From the NCBI GenBank assembly GCA_045863555.1, contig BTUU01000037.1, positions 1 to 7,140 of the forward strand: a DNA stretch of 7,140 nucleotides. The letters run 5' to 3'. Below are positions 6,987 to 7,140 of this stretch, piece by piece. Each line of letters starts with the position of its first letter. The first letter of the stretch is position 1. This stretch comes from JACRLV01 sp045863555. GTDB lineage: Bacteria; Planctomycetota; Phycisphaerae; UBA1845; Fen-1342. The notes under the pieces are model-generated. The model did not search any database and had not been told where the DNA came from. It saw only the letters and a program-made list of their open reading frames with translations. The position numbers were made by a program, and so were the translations under genes.

Positions 6987-7046
6987 GGCCTCGTAAATCT
7001 GAGCGATGCCCGGGTGTCGAAGCTGGCCCAGGGCGCGAGCCTCCCG
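6987..7046 (-). pseudogene. Fragment of a serine/threonine protein kinase N-lobe
   Basis: About 20 residues, REARALGQLRHPGIAQIYEA, match the alpha-C helix to beta-4 stretch of bacterial PknB-type kinases. The Glu of 'REA' corresponds to the alpha-C glutamate that pairs with the catalytic lysine. The glycine loop, catalytic lysine, HRD and DFG motifs are all absent. It is out of frame with the ECF sigma fragment immediately upstream. An ATG-initiated frame from 7130 would read the sigma DNA out of phase first, so any product would not be a kinase. Confidence 0.65.
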
Positions 7047-7047
7047 G

Positions 7048-7140
7048 CTCGTGGACCAGGGCGGTCGCTTGGAGCGTCTGGCCAACGGGCAGCCGGCGCA
7101 CCTCCGCCCGGGCGATACGCCGCAGCTCATCGTAAACCAC
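7048..7140 (-). pseudogene. Fragment of a planctomycete-type ECF RNA polymerase sigma factor, running off the right edge
   Basis: Read from the right edge inward, the frame gives VYDELRRIARAEVRRL, then GQTLQATALVHE. This matches the N-terminal region (region 2 lead-in) of the planctomycete-expanded ECF family, where 'LVHE' is normally followed by 'AYLRL'. Here the family match stops exactly after HE and the frame runs through low-complexity Arg/Gly-rich sequence to a stop at 6889. The DNA directly downstream codes for kinase in another frame, so the sigma factor lacks its core-binding and DNA-binding regions. The upstream start is outside the window. Confidence 0.7.

Overview
The window looks like a piece of a GC-rich planctomycete chromosome (Planctomycetota, Phycisphaerae-like). 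Three things point there. Two genes end in paired calcium-loop modules of the dockerin type I kind, with the D-x-D/N-x-D...D spacing and 'DLSDL..LLG.FG' wording common in that phylum. One of them also carries the DCN.N..PD.C repeats common there. The far right end holds debris of a planctomycete-type ECF sigma factor and of a serine/threonine kinase. No ribosomal, tRNA, CRISPR or insertion-sequence feature is visible.

Left and centre (1-6547, + strand): three genes in a row, probably one operon. The first is cut by the left edge. Its frame is open from base 1, so the real start lies outside the window. It is a beta-rich surface or fibre-like protein with VGIGT repeats and a conserved C-terminal domain beginning at a 'DHPL' motif. 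After 38 bases comes a 1449-residue secreted protein: signal peptide, beta-propeller-like repeats, a large beta domain resembling one I associate with PEP-CTERM-sorted proteins, IPT/TIG-like segments, three DCN.N..PD.C repeats and a dockerin-like C-terminus. After 101 more bases comes a 144-residue secreted protein: signal peptide, a short Gly-rich 'GGFW' domain, and the same dockerin-like module. The two dockerin-like modules have the same length (59 residues), align without gaps at 39 of 59 identities, and are bracketed by cysteines 57 residues apart. The inferred picture is a set of exported surface proteins, two of which share an attachment or calcium-folding module.

Right (6548-7140): a 184-base gap between convergent reading directions holds a long bulged stem-loop. 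Beyond it, on the - strand, an ECF sigma factor fragment runs out of frame into a roughly 20-residue piece of kinase N-lobe. That piece then runs into an unrecognised 84-residue tail ending in TAG. ECF sigma and kinase genes are often neighbours in planctomycetes, so this looks like the scar of a deletion or recombination in such a locus.

I found nothing I would call a new defence or catalytic system. The most unusual items are the scrambled sigma/kinase junction, the cysteine-bracketed dockerin modules shared by neighbouring genes, and the domain mix and internal base-composition shift of the giant protein.
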